Source of the DNA: Chloroflexota bacterium
Lineage (GTDB): Bacteria; Chloroflexota; Dehalococcoidia; Lucifugimonadales; JACPCL1
Direction: 5' to 3'
DNA: 64,000 bases
Assembly: GCA_016179765.1 (NCBI GenBank)
Contig: JACPCL010000029.1
Coordinates: 74,333-138,332 of the forward strand
Shown: positions 16,761 to 25,507 of the stretch, piece after piece
How the letters are laid out: each line of letters starts with the position of its first letter
Position numbering within the stretch: the stretch's first letter is position 1
Program-made: the position numbers and the translations under genes
The notes under the pieces: generated by a model
Databases searched by the model: none
Told to the model about the DNA's origin: nothing
Seen by the model: only the letters and a program-made list of their open reading frames with translations

Positions 16761-16826
16761 AAAAGAAAACGCCCCTCTCAGATAAGCGCCGAGAGGGGCG
16801 TGCGCCTATGTGGCGAACGACGCCCC
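16761..16826 (-). promoter_or_regulatory. Candidate attenuator/riboswitch-type leader of the siroheme reductase gene
   Basis: On the minus strand ACGCCCCTCTC (16801-16791) pairs with GAGAGGGGCGT (16779-16769), followed by TTTTCTTTT: a textbook intrinsic terminator about 27 bases before the start codon and in the same direction. The same ACGCCCC arm can instead pair with GGGGCGT at 16826-16820, closing around a small CGCC-ACATA-GGCG hairpin (16815-16812 with 16806-16803). The two folds exclude each other. The rest of the gap to ftsK (16827-17160) has no convincing gene; its right part holds the ftsK promoter (possible -10 TACAAT near 17125). Confidence 0.6.
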
Positions 16827-17160
16827 GTCATCTACAGGTACAGATACGGTCCATACTTTTCTTCATCATTTGGTGGAAAGTGTATTCCCTATGGAGACGA
16901 TTGTCAACACGTTATCTGTACTCGCCCAGCGTGGGAATACCGAGATTCGCCACTACACCCGCAACGCCTTGCGAGAGAGCCTCTCCGTGACTCCCGAAGT
17001 GATTTGGACGAAGGAGGGCAGCAGGGGGTGAGAGATATTGGGATAACTTCTGTTGTAGGCGTGAGAAAAGTAACGCCAGGGAAAGTAGCCGCCACAGGCA
17101 ATAGTAATTTTCAGAGAATTTGCTGTACAATAGGGCAACATCCTTCCCCAGGAGAAGCCC

Positions 17161-19710
17161 ATGGCACGGACAACAAGCCTCGGCAAAAGACGCGGCGCTA
17201 AGGGGAAAGGCAGGGCCTCCTCCCCCGTCGCCTGGCTCCTGAGTGGCGCCCCAGGGCGGCTCTTGCTTCTGGGACTCATCTCTGTTATTGCCTACGCCCT
17301 TGGCCGGGACTACCTCTGGGAGGTGGTGTACCCCAGCCTGGAGGACAACGTGCTGCACGCCGTGGGCTACGGCTTCGTCCCCATGACCGCCTGGGCGCTG
17401 CTGTTTCTTGCCAGCGCCCGCTTCAAGAAAGAGTGGCTGGGCCGCTACTGGCGCTGGGGGATCGCCGCCGCCCTCCTGACCCTGGCTGCCCAGACCCTCA
17501 TGGGCGGCATCCACGGCAGCCAGGGCGTGCCGGCGGTGGACACCCTGGGCGGCCTCTTCGGAGCGTCCCTCTGGGGCGGCTCCACCTGGATTGGGCTGTC
17601 GCGCGCCGCTCTCTTCGCCCTGGCCGGCCTCGTCTTCTCACAACCCCAGGCCGCACACAGCCTGGCCAAGGCCACCCTCCTCGCCCTCGGACGCCTGCTC
17701 CTGGCGCTGCTGCGTCTGAGTGGGCGCGGCCTCCTGCACACCGCTCGCGCAGCTGGCCGCAAAGGCAAGGAACTGTTCAGCGCCATCGCTGAGCGGCGCA
17801 AGATTGAGGATGAGTGGGGACCCAACCCCTCGGATTACGAGGAGGCCGCCGAGGAAGGCTCTCCTGCCTGGACCACCCGGCTCCCTGCCAGGCTGCCGGG
17901 CCGGCGCTCCATAGCCAGGCTGGCATCCAGGGGCGCCAAGAATAAAGAGGTCGGGGGGCTTGTCCCAGATCCCCTGCCCCCAAGGACAGAGCGTGTGAGT
18001 GCGCTGAACGTCGCCAACGGCGACCATCCTCCCCTGAGTCACCTCGCCGGTGACGGCGGCGAGGCCCTGAAGGAGGATGGTGGCCTCGTCTGGGGGCCGA
18101 CCACGGCGGTGGCTCCCGTCCCCAGGCGGCCCTGGACCCTGCCCCCCATGCCCCTCCTGGAATACGGACCCAGGATGGACATCACCAAGGCCGAGACCAC
18201 CGAGACGGCGGAGCATATAGAGGAGACCCTGAAGAGTCACGGGATAGAGGTGGAGGTCAACCAGATCAAACCAGGGCCCACCGTCACCCTGTACGGCCTC
18301 ACTCCCGGCTGGGTGCGCACCGTCAAAGAGTCCAGAGAGCGGGACGAAGAGGGTAACATCATCCGGGACGCCCACGGCAAGCCCATCATCAAGCGCACCA
18401 AAGAGCAGACCCGGGTACGCGTGGACGCCATTGTCGCCAGGGAGAAGGACATGGCCCTGGCCCTGGCGGCCCCCAGCCTGCGCATCCAGGCCCCAGTCCC
18501 CGGCGAATCGGTCGTCGGCATAGAGGTGCCTAACCACAAACCGGTTGTCGTATCCTTGCGTACGGTGCTAGAGTCGCCCCAGGTGAAAGAGATCAACAAG
18601 AAGGGGGGCCTGGCCCTGCCCCTCGGCCAGGGCTCCGGCGGCGAGGCCATCGTCACCAATCTGCGCAAGCTCCCTCACCTGCTCATCGCCGGCGCCACCG
18701 GCAGCGGCAAGAGCGTCTGCCTCAACACCATCATCATCTCCCTGGTGACGCAAGTGCCCCCAGAGAAGCTGCGCCTGCTGCTGGTTGACCCCAAGCGCGT
18801 GGAGTTGACCTCCTTCAACGGCTTGCCTCACCTCATCAAGCCCGTAGTGGTGGACGCCGAGGACGCGGTGGCCAGCTTGAAGGGAATGCTGAAGGAGATG
18901 TTCCGGCGCTACCGGCTCATGGAGGCTATGGGCGTGCGTAACATTGACGCCTACCAGGCCCACCCACAGCCGCCTGAGCCGCTACCCTACCTGGTCATCG
19001 CTGTGGACGAGTTGGCAGACCTCATGGCCTCCGACCGGTACAACGTGGAGCGCACCCTCACCCGCCTGGCCCAGCTTGGCCGCGCCACAGGCATCCACCT
19101 CGTCGTCGCCACTCAGCGGCCCTCCGTGGATGTGGTCACCGGCCTCATCAAGGCCAACTTCCCCAGCCGCATCAGCTTCGCCGTCGTCTCCCAGGTAGAC
19201 TCCCGCACCATCCTGGACGGCGCCGGCGCCGAGAAGCTCCTGGGCAAGGGGGATATGCTCTTCCTCTCCTCCGACACCCCCAAGCCCGTACGCGTCCAGG
19301 GAGCCTACCTCTCTGACCGGGAGATAGGACGCGTCATGGACTTTTGGCGCAACCAGCATGGCCCCCCGCTGCCAGAGATCAACCTGGAGCTGGGGCCGGA
19401 GGACGCCGAGAAGGGCGATGGCGGCGGTAAGTTCAATGACGACCCCTCCGACCGTGGTGGCTCCAGCAGCGACGATCTGCTGAACAGAGCGATAGAGCTG
19501 GCGGGGCGTCACTCCCGCATCTCTACCTCCCTGTTGCAGCGCCGGCTGCGCATCGGCTACCCCAGGGCGGCGCGCCTCATGGACCAGCTAGAGGAGGAGG
19601 GCATCCTTGGCCCAGGAGGAGAGCCCGGCAAGCCCAGGGAGGTGTACCTTCCCAAGCATGAAGGCATGCTCCCGCCCGCAGGCGAACCGCCGCCAGATGT
19701 AGCGGCCTAG
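17161..19710 (+). CDS. ftsK: DNA translocase FtsK/SpoIIIE
   Basis: An 849-residue ATP-driven DNA pump that clears and dimer-resolves chromosome termini at the division septum. The N-terminus has about four membrane spans (residues 30-170). A charged linker (about 180-340) is followed by the alpha and beta motor domains: Walker A GATGSGKS at 511-518, and the Walker B strand LPYLVIAVDELADLM near 608-622. The C-terminal gamma winged helix (about residues 770-835: LLNRAIELAGRHSRIS, LQRRLRIGYPRAARLMDQLE) binds polar DNA motifs. AGGAG precedes the ATG. The stop codon TAG lies at the border of a MITE-like element. Confidence 0.96.
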   Translation: MARTTSLGKRRGAKGKGRASSPVAWLLSGAPGRLLLLGLISVIAYALGRDYLWEVVYPSLEDNVLHAVGYGFVPMTAWALLFLASARFKKEWLGRYWRWGIAAALLTLAAQTLMGGIHGSQGVPAVDTLGGLFGASLWGGSTWIGLSRAALFALAGLVFSQPQAAHSLAKATLLALGRLLLALLRLSGRGLLHTARAAGRKGKELFSAIAERRKIEDEWGPNPSDYEEAAEEGSPAWTTRLPARLPGRRSIARLASRGAKNKEVGGLVPDPLPPRTERVSALNVANGDHPPLSHLAGDGGEALKEDGGLVWGPTTAVAPVPRRPWTLPPMPLLEYGPRMDITKAETTETAEHIEETLKSHGIEVEVNQIKPGPTVTLYGLTPGWVRTVKESRERDEEGNIIRDAHGKPIIKRTKEQTRVRVDAIVAREKDMALALAAPSLRIQAPVPGESVVGIEVPNHKPVVVSLRTVLESPQVKEINKKGGLALPLGQGSGGEAIVTNLRKLPHLLIAGATGSGKSVCLNTIIISLVTQVPPEKLRLLLVDPKRVELTSFNGLPHLIKPVVVDAEDAVASLKGMLKEMFRRYRLMEAMGVRNIDAYQAHPQPPEPLPYLVIAVDELADLMASDRYNVERTLTRLAQLGRATGIHLVVATQRPSVDVVTGLIKANFPSRISFAVVSQVDSRTILDGAGAEKLLGKGDMLFLSSDTPKPVRVQGAYLSDREIGRVMDFWRNQHGPPLPEINLELGPEDAEKGDGGGKFNDDPSDRGGSSSDDLLNRAIELAGRHSRISTSLLQRRLRIGYPRAARLMDQLEEEGILGPGGEPGKPREVYLPKHEGMLPPAGEPPPDVAA

Positions 19711-20016
19711 GTGGCTGCGGAAGAAGGGGGAGTCAAGAGGGCTACGCCCTCTTGCGGGGGTCTGGGGGTGTTTTTCAGCAGCCTGCTAATTCTTAGGCGT
19801 CACGCCTTTAACAGGCTGCTGAAAAAAGGGGAGTGCAGAGGGGCAAAGCCCCGGAGCCTGCCGTGAGCGGTAGCGAAGGGACGGGAGTCTGAGAGCCTGT
19901 CCTTGAGTCCGCCGAAGGCGGACGAAGGAGTGCCCCTCAGATACAAAATCTACGCCCTTCCTTCCAGGAAGGGGGCAAGGGGGATGGTCAAAAGGTGTTT
20001 TTCAACACCCTGTTAG
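19708..20016. repeat. Two adjacent MITE-like CTAGCAGG elements
   Basis: The first runs from CTAGGTGGCTGCGGAAGAA (at the ftsK stop) to TTTTTCAGCAGCCTGCTAA (~19790). The second runs from TAACAGGCTGCTGAAAAA (19809-19826) to TTTTTCAACACCCTGTTAG (20016). Between them is a small AGGCGT-CACGCCT palindrome. The interior holds GGGGAGTGCAGAGGGGC, GGACGGGAGTC and a CCTTCCTTCCAGGAAGGGGG piece. These fill the gap 19711-20047; no gene is seen. Confidence 0.7.
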
Positions 20017-20047
20017 TGAAAAAGGGATTCTGGGCAACGCCCACTCT

Positions 20048-20467
20048 CTACCTTGCGGGACGGAACATGGGCACGTGCACCTGGGGCGTGGCCGGCACAA
20101 AGGTCACCTCCACCGGCATCCCCATGCGCACCTCCTGGGGACGACAGCCGATGATGTTGGTGAACACCTTCACCCCCTCCTCCAACTCCACCAGGGCCAA
20201 CACGTAGGGAACCTCCTCGGCAAAGCCAGGGGTCCGGTTCTGGTAGGTGATGGTAAAGGTCCACACCGTCCCACGGCCCGTGGCCTTCACGTACCTGATG
20301 CGGCGGCTCCAGCAATGGGCGCAGAACCCACGGGGATACCACTGATGCTGGCCGCAATCCTCGCACTGCTGGATAAGGTACTCCCCCCGCCGCGCCGCCT
20401 CCCAGAAGGGCCGCGTCTCGCCCGTAATCTCAGGGATAGGCCTCTTCCACTCCTGTTGCGTCGTCAT
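20048..20467 (-). CDS. DUF35 zinc-ribbon/OB-fold protein (acyl-CoA-associated type)
   Basis: A 139-residue protein with an N-terminal rubredoxin-like zinc ribbon (QQCEDCGQHQWYPRGFCAHC, four Cys) and a C-terminal OB fold (GRGTVWTFTITYQ, VPYVLALVELEEGVKVFTNI). DUF35 proteins usually work with thiolase-like or acyl-CoA hydratase subunits, for example in sterol side-chain degradation. No thiolase is adjacent, so its partner lies elsewhere. The ATG at 20467 (MTTQQEW) follows AGGGGGG and is preferred over a start at 20629, which would run into the divergent gene's promoter. Confidence 0.87.
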   Translation of the reverse strand: MTTQQEWKRPIPEITGETRPFWEAARRGEYLIQQCEDCGQHQWYPRGFCAHCWSRRIRYVKATGRGTVWTFTITYQNRTPGFAEEVPYVLALVELEEGVKVFTNIIGCRPQEVRMGMPVEVTFVPATPQVHVPMFRPAR

Positions 20468-20535
20468 GTTCGCCCCCCTTTGCAGACCTATTGTACCACC
20501 GCCGTCCACAGACACGAATCCCCCCTCTGTCCGTA

Positions 20536-20544
20536 TGCTACAAT
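20536..20544 (+). promoter_or_regulatory. Extended -10 box TGCTACAAT before the Uma2 gene
   Basis: The same TGCTACAATACC string occurs at 23910-23918 before the alpha/beta hydrolase gene. No good -35 is present in either case, consistent with extended -10 promoters. Confidence 0.4.
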
Positions 20545-20585
20545 ACCCCCAAGCGCCGTACCACTCCCACGCAGGCAGGCCACCT

Positions 20586-21158
20586 ATGGCAATCCATCTC
20601 CCAGTCCAACTCCAGCGCCACACCTTCACCGTAAGTGACTACCACCGCATGCTTGAGGCAGGCATCCTCACCGAGGACGACCGTGTAGAGCTGATTTGCG
20701 GGGAGATTATAGCTATGGCACCCATTGGCACACGCCACGCCACCTGTGCAAACGGCCTCAATGAAATACTGGGGCAGGTGCTCAGGCGTCGGGCAGTAGT
20801 GAGCATCCAAAACCCCGTTGTGGTGGGTGAAGGTTCTGAGCCTCAGCCAGACATTGCCGTCACCCGCCTGCCCAGGTCCCGTTATGCCAACGCTCACCCC
20901 ACACCCGCAGACATCTTCCTCCTCATAGAGGTCGCTGACACCACCGCCGTTCACGACCGCGAAATGAAAGTACCCCTCTATGGCAAGGCGGGCGTCCCCG
21001 AGACCTGGCTGATAGACCTAGCCACCCGCCGCATTGAAGCCTACCGCGAGCCATCAGCCAACGGCTACCGCTCCCTCCGCTACGCCTACCCCGGCGATAC
21101 CCTCACTCCTTCCTCCTTCCCCGACGTGACGCTGGCGGTGGACGAGGTGCTGGTGTAG
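20586..21158 (+). CDS. Uma2 family (DUF820) PD-(D/E)xK nuclease-like protein
   Basis: A 191-residue Uma2/DUF820 protein, a restriction-endonuclease-like fold common and multicopy in cyanobacteria and Chloroflexota, with unknown biological role. Motifs seen: FTVSDYHRMLEAGILTEDD and RVELICGEIIAMAPIGTRH, then QPDIAV and FLLIEVADTT carrying the acidic active-site residues, and VPETWLIDLATRRIEAYREP. The ATG at 20586 is the family start; the frame is open upstream to 20466 but overlaps the divergent gene's start. It precedes the sacsin-type ATPase gene by 45 bases. Confidence 0.88.
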   Translation: MAIHLPVQLQRHTFTVSDYHRMLEAGILTEDDRVELICGEIIAMAPIGTRHATCANGLNEILGQVLRRRAVVSIQNPVVVGEGSEPQPDIAVTRLPRSRYANAHPTPADIFLLIEVADTTAVHDREMKVPLYGKAGVPETWLIDLATRRIEAYREPSANGYRSLRYAYPGDTLTPSSFPDVTLAVDEVLV

Positions 21159-21203
21159 AGGATCAGGCGGTTGCGCCTTTAGCCTACTAAGAAGGAAACT
21201 GAC

Positions 21204-23681
21204 ATGGGTTTGGTTAAGGATCACTTAGAGCGCCTTCTAGCGCAAAGCAATGAGTTCCTTTGGGAAGAGGGAGGCTATGTTAACCTTCTCAAAACTCTTG
21301 AATCCGTGTTCCAGTCGCCCAAGCATTGGATTCTAGAGTTCTTGCAGAATGCAGAGGACGCCCACGGAGAGAATGAAAAGATAATTCAGCCAATCCGATT
21401 CGCGATACATTTTGGGGAAGACAATATCTGGATTCTCAACGATGGCAAAGTTTTTGATGAGCCAGATCTGCGTGCTGTGTGTGCCGTGAAATCACGAAAA
21501 CTCCCCTCCCTCGGATTCCGCGGCTACATCGGCATAGGGTTCAAGTCCATATTTCACATTGCTGATGAAGTAGATGTGCACTCAGGAGACTACCATTTCA
21601 AATTCAAGCGAGATGACTGGAAAGAGTACTGTGCCCAAAAAAAGATACCTCTGAGTCAATGGCCTTGGGAAATACTGCCCATTGAAATCGCCCCTACACC
21701 GCTGCCAAATGGATTCACGACAGGCTTTCATGTTCCATTGACCAAGCAGAAAGGGACGGCTGCTCTCCAAGAACTCGGAGCTTTCTTTAACGGGAATGAT
21801 TTCCCAAAGGAATCTATATTGCTTCTCCAACATGTGAAACAGATAGAAATACAGACCCTGGACACCCGGTATTTGATCACGTCGGACTGCGACTCACGCG
21901 AAGAACTTGACGACAAAGTGACAAAAGAGGTTCGTCGCGTCAAGAAGCAAAATCCTAACCGGCCGCGGGCAAGTGAAGACACTTGTTACCTGGTAATCCG
22001 CAAAGAAGTATGCGTTCCTGAGGACGTACGGGAAGACGAGGAAACGGAACGGGTACGGCGGTCTGAAGTCCCTAAACGAGAAATCGGTATGGTCTTCGGC
22101 TTGACTGCAAAAGGGGAGCTGGAGCGCCTTTATGGGAAGCTCGCTGGTGTTTATTCCTTTTTGCCCGTTGAGGGTGAGCAGACCGGCTTGCCTTTTGGCA
22201 TCTTCGGAGACTTCATTCCGCAGCCTGGCCGTGACTTGATTAACTACGGGGCCCGTTGGAATCAGTGGATGAGTACGGAATTGGTGACTTTGTTCAAGGA
22301 GATAACCCCCACGGTATTCTCGAAGGAATGGGCTTCTTTCCCCAGCACCATTTTGAGTGAAACTCAGTTTGAGAAAAACGTAGGTCCGGGAACAAGGTTC
22401 TGGAGCACCTCGCTTAGAGAACCCATACACCTTTTCCTGCAAAATGAGCCAGTTCATTTGGACTTTGCAGGTAACAAGCGGTTACTGGACCAGTTGGTTT
22501 CTCCTGACAGGAGCCTCCTGGAGGTACTGGACATCGAAATTATAGAGGAACTCACGGGCAAGCATGTGCCCTCCTCTCTTGTCCAAGGAGTAGGCCTACC
22601 AGTCCAGCAGCTAACGGTGTACGATTTGCTACGTGACGGCAACGTTGTCAATAAGCTTCGCAACTCTCCTGCAATTTTGGCTAAGCTCTACGGACTTATA
22701 GACCGTCGTGATGATAGATACAGGGGAAGCAGAAACATACCACTTAGCCAGATTCCTTTCGTTCTGGGTGCTGATGACCAACCACATTGTCCAGAGGAGA
22801 GTGTAGTTATCGACCTGAACGTTGGTGACCTTCCAAGTTTCCTAAGGGCCCTGGTGCCCCAAGGCAAAACCCTCTTGCACCCTGTGATTGCCGCTGATGA
22901 GAAGGCTGTCACAGGACTCAAACAGTGCAGCCTTGAAGCTTTGGATAGCGCGAGCATTCTGGAAAAGCTTGAGAGAGTGCTGAAAAGGGTCAGAAGCAAA
23001 GATGATATGCCTTTAGATTGGATTTACCCTGATACTTTTATCGAAGCATCCCTGTTTCTGCTTGCCCAGAAAGATACTGCCTCTCTCGACACGTTTTGTT
23101 CGGCTGGTGGAACGCTTGAAGCAGTTCAAAACCTCTTTGTGCCGGGATCAATCCTTGATTGGTCACCTGTTTTTGAAGCTAACCTTCTTCCTGGGTTCTA
23201 CCCTATTCATCCCGAGTACCTGGACACTACCTTGCTGCACAGGCATGGACTGGACCTACCGCGCCTGTATAACAACCTGAAGCACCAGGGGATGCATGGG
23301 TTCGATCCTGAACACGACCGGCAGCGCATCCAAGAAACGGGGGAGAATCTCGCCAAAGCGAGACTGGAGAACGGGGAAGGACATAAACTCAAACCCGTGA
23401 CCAATAGGGACCGTTTGGGCTTTGATTTTGAATGCGAGAGCCACTGTCAGAAAGTATTTGAGGTCAAGGGAATGGTTGAGCCTCATGATGTGGAATTGCC
23501 AGCAAGTGAAGTAGAAGCAGCCCGCCAACGACGGGCCAACTACGTTCTCATCTTCGTCTACAACCTGCCTGCTCCTCCTCACAAGATTAGTTGGAAGGCC
23601 ATTACTGACCCAGCGTCGGTGGACGGCCTCCTGGAGCCTATCGAGCGGGCAAGAGTGAGGAAAGACAAATGGCTTAATTAG
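21204..23681 (+). CDS. Sacsin-type HSP90-like ATPase with C-terminal DUF3883 (nuclease-like) domain
   Basis: An 825-residue protein. Residues 30-250 form a GHKL ATPase of the sacsin/NO VEIN kind: N-box E45FLQNAED52, Asp80-Gly81 in WILNDGK, and the G-rich lid GYIGIGFKS at 107-115. The middle 400 residues have no recognised domain. The C-terminus (about 733-800: GFDFECESHC, VFEVKGM, ANYVLIFVYN) matches DUF3883, which has a restriction-nuclease-like fold with E-x-K. Such ATPase plus nuclease-like proteins recur in defence islands. The gene is visibly richer in A+T, with A/T-ending codons unlike its neighbours, suggesting horizontal acquisition. AAGGA precedes the ATG. No methylase or helicase partner is adjacent. 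Confidence 0.82.
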   Translation: MGLVKDHLERLLAQSNEFLWEEGGYVNLLKTLESVFQSPKHWILEFLQNAEDAHGENEKIIQPIRFAIHFGEDNIWILNDGKVFDEPDLRAVCAVKSRKLPSLGFRGYIGIGFKSIFHIADEVDVHSGDYHFKFKRDDWKEYCAQKKIPLSQWPWEILPIEIAPTPLPNGFTTGFHVPLTKQKGTAALQELGAFFNGNDFPKESILLLQHVKQIEIQTLDTRYLITSDCDSREELDDKVTKEVRRVKKQNPNRPRASEDTCYLVIRKEVCVPEDVREDEETERVRRSEVPKREIGMVFGLTAKGELERLYGKLAGVYSFLPVEGEQTGLPFGIFGDFIPQPGRDLINYGARWNQWMSTELVTLFKEITPTVFSKEWASFPSTILSETQFEKNVGPGTRFWSTSLREPIHLFLQNEPVHLDFAGNKRLLDQLVSPDRSLLEVLDIEIIEELTGKHVPSSLVQGVGLPVQQLTVYDLLRDGNVVNKLRNSPAILAKLYGLIDRRDDRYRGSRNIPLSQIPFVLGADDQPHCPEESVVIDLNVGDLPSFLRALVPQGKTLLHPVIAADEKAVTGLKQCSLEALDSASILEKLERVLKRVRSKDDMPLDWIYPDTFIEASLFLLAQKDTASLDTFCSAGGTLEAVQNLFVPGSILDWSPVFEANLLPGFYPIHPEYLDTTLLHRHGLDLPRLYNNLKHQGMHGFDPEHDRQRIQETGENLAKARLENGEGHKLKPVTNRDRLGFDFECESHCQKVFEVKGMVEPHDVELPASEVEAARQRRANYVLIFVYNLPAPPHKISWKAITDPASVDGLLEPIERARVRKDKWLN

Positions 23682-23953
23682 CCGAAGCTTAGTCTGCCAC
23701 CCGCCACTCCCTTAAATGCCAGCTTCTGCGCTATCCTTGCTCCATGACCCTTTGCCCACTTGCCTGTTTGCCTACCTGCCCGTCTCAAGAGATTCGTTTC
23801 GCCAGAAAATAAAACGAATGTCTAGCCGTCCTTGTCCCCCTTCCTCTTTAGGGAAGGGGGACCACAGGGGGTTAGGCCATCCCCTCGCCTGTTTCCCCCC
23901 TTGCCCGTCTGCTACAATACCACCAGGCGCCAACTACCGCTCCGGAGGCCCCC

Positions 23954-24787
23954 ATGCCCAGGCTCAAGCTCAAGGACGTAGAGATCAGCTACACCCTTGA
24001 CGACTACACCGACCCCTGGACCCGTGCCCCCTGGGTGCTCCTGCATCACTCCGCCGTGGGCAGCTCCCGCCGCTGGTACGCCTGGGTGCCTGCCCTGGCC
24101 CGCCACTATAGGGTGCTGCGCTACGACGTACGGGGCCACGGCGACTCTTCCTGGCCCGCCGCCAACGGCAACTTCAACCTGGACACCCTGGTAGATGACG
24201 TCACCGGCGTCCTGGACGCCCTGGACATCAAGCGCGTCCACTTCGTTGGGGCCTCCGGCGGCGGCATCGTTGGCCTCAAGTTCGCCCACGACCACCCAGC
24301 GCGCCTTCGCAGCCTCACCCTGGTCGCCTCTACCCCCAAGCTCGCGGAGAGCCGCATAGACCTCTCCCGCTGGGGCGACCTCCTTGACCAGCACGGCGTC
24401 CGCGGCTGGCTCATGGCCGATGCCTCAGCCCGCTTCGGCGCCGCCAACCCCAAGCTGACCGAATGGTTCGCCGAAGAGGGCGCGCGCACCCCAGTCGCTG
24501 TCGCCAAGGCATACACCTCCTACATGGCCTCCGTGGACCTGACCGACCTGCTGCCAAACATCAAGACCCGCACTCTCATCCTGGCCGCCGACAATGACGA
24601 CATCACGCCTTTGCGCGTCCAGGAGCTGATGCGAGACCGCATGCCCAAGGCCACCCTCAAGCTCTACCCCGGCGTGGGCCACAACATCAAGGTGCTCATT
24701 CCCGATACCCTCTCCGCCGAAGCCCTTGCCTTCATGAAAAAGGCGGACGAGCTAGAGGAGCTTAGCGAGGGCATGGGCGAGTGCTGA
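23954..24787 (+). CDS. Alpha/beta hydrolase
   Basis: A 277-residue hydrolase of the 3-oxoadipate enol-lactonase/haloperoxidase-like group. The fold signatures are in order: VLLHHSAVGSSRRWYAW (oxyanion region), VLRYDVRGHGDSSWP, the nucleophile elbow GASGGG, the acid Asp in LILAADNDDITP, and the His in PGVGHNIKV. Substrate unknown. An extended -10 box (23910-23918) precedes it. It is the first gene of a likely operon: the alaX gene begins 1 base after its stop. The gap 23682-23953 contains only a CCCCCTTCC/GGAAGGGGG palindromic repeat (about 23837-23865). Confidence 0.9.
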   Translation: MPRLKLKDVEISYTLDDYTDPWTRAPWVLLHHSAVGSSRRWYAWVPALARHYRVLRYDVRGHGDSSWPAANGNFNLDTLVDDVTGVLDALDIKRVHFVGASGGGIVGLKFAHDHPARLRSLTLVASTPKLAESRIDLSRWGDLLDQHGVRGWLMADASARFGAANPKLTEWFAEEGARTPVAVAKAYTSYMASVDLTDLLPNIKTRTLILAADNDDITPLRVQELMRDRMPKATLKLYPGVGHNIKVLIPDTLSAEALAFMKKADELEELSEGMGEC

Positions 24788-24788
24788 C

Positions 24789-25496
24789 ATGACCATCCCA
24801 CTCTACCACACCGACAGCTACATGAAAGAGTTCACCGCCGTCGTGACAGAGGTGATGGGCAACGCCATCGTCCTGGACCGCACCGCCTTCTACCCCGGCG
24901 GAGGCGGCCAGCCCAACGACACGGGCCACCTCCGCCTCGGCGACGCCGAATACCCCGTCGTCAAAGTCAGCCGCAAGGATGGCAAGCTCCTCCACGAGGT
25001 GGGTAGAACGCCTCCCTCCGTGGGCGCTCAGGTCGCGGGCGTCATAGACTGGGACCGCCGCTACCTGCTCATGCGCACCCATACCGCCCTGCACATCCTG
25101 TGCGGCGTCGTCTGGCGCGACTACGGCGCCCAGGTCACCGGCGGCGACATGCAGCCCCTGCTGGCCCGCATGGACTTTGAGCTGGAGAACATGAGCGCCA
25201 CCTTCGCCAAAGAGATGGAGGAGAAGGTCAACAACGAGGTCGCCGCCGCCCGTACGGTGGCCGTCTCCAACCTGCCCCGCGACGTGGCGATGCAAACGCC
25301 AGACCTCATTCGCACCAAGATCAACCTGCTGCCCGCCGGCATTCTGGAGGTGCGCGTGGTGGACATCCAGGGCCTTGACCTCCAGGCCGATGGCGGCACC
25401 CACGTCGCCAACACGCGAGAGGTGGGCCGAATCAAGGTCGTCGGCCACGAGAGCAAGGGCCGCATCAACAAGCGGCTGCGTATTCAGATAGAGTAG
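24789..25496 (+). CDS. Alanyl-tRNA editing protein (AlaX family)
   Basis: A 235-residue free-standing editing domain that hydrolyses Ser- or Gly-tRNA(Ala). The N-terminal beta-barrel module has TAFYPGGGGQPNDTG. The zinc site is HTALHIL (two His) and, in the C-terminal part, ADGGTHVANT, where an Asp stands at the position of the Cys of the classical CGGTH motif; only the His is retained of that pair. It overlaps nearly completely in transcription with the hydrolase upstream and the EamA gene downstream. Medium-length AlaX by size. Confidence 0.92.
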   Translation: MTIPLYHTDSYMKEFTAVVTEVMGNAIVLDRTAFYPGGGGQPNDTGHLRLGDAEYPVVKVSRKDGKLLHEVGRTPPSVGAQVAGVIDWDRRYLLMRTHTALHILCGVVWRDYGAQVTGGDMQPLLARMDFELENMSATFAKEMEEKVNNEVAAARTVAVSNLPRDVAMQTPDLIRTKINLLPAGILEVRVVDIQGLDLQADGGTHVANTREVGRIKVVGHESKGRINKRLRIQIE

Positions 25497-25507
25497 GCCC
25501 ATCCCCC

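Noticed and set aside
16810-17031. 73-codon plus-strand frame between the siroheme reductase leader and ftsK
   Set aside because: No ribosome binding site at the GTG or at the internal ATG (16891), and it runs across the leader stem region. It could be a small protein but nothing positive supports it.
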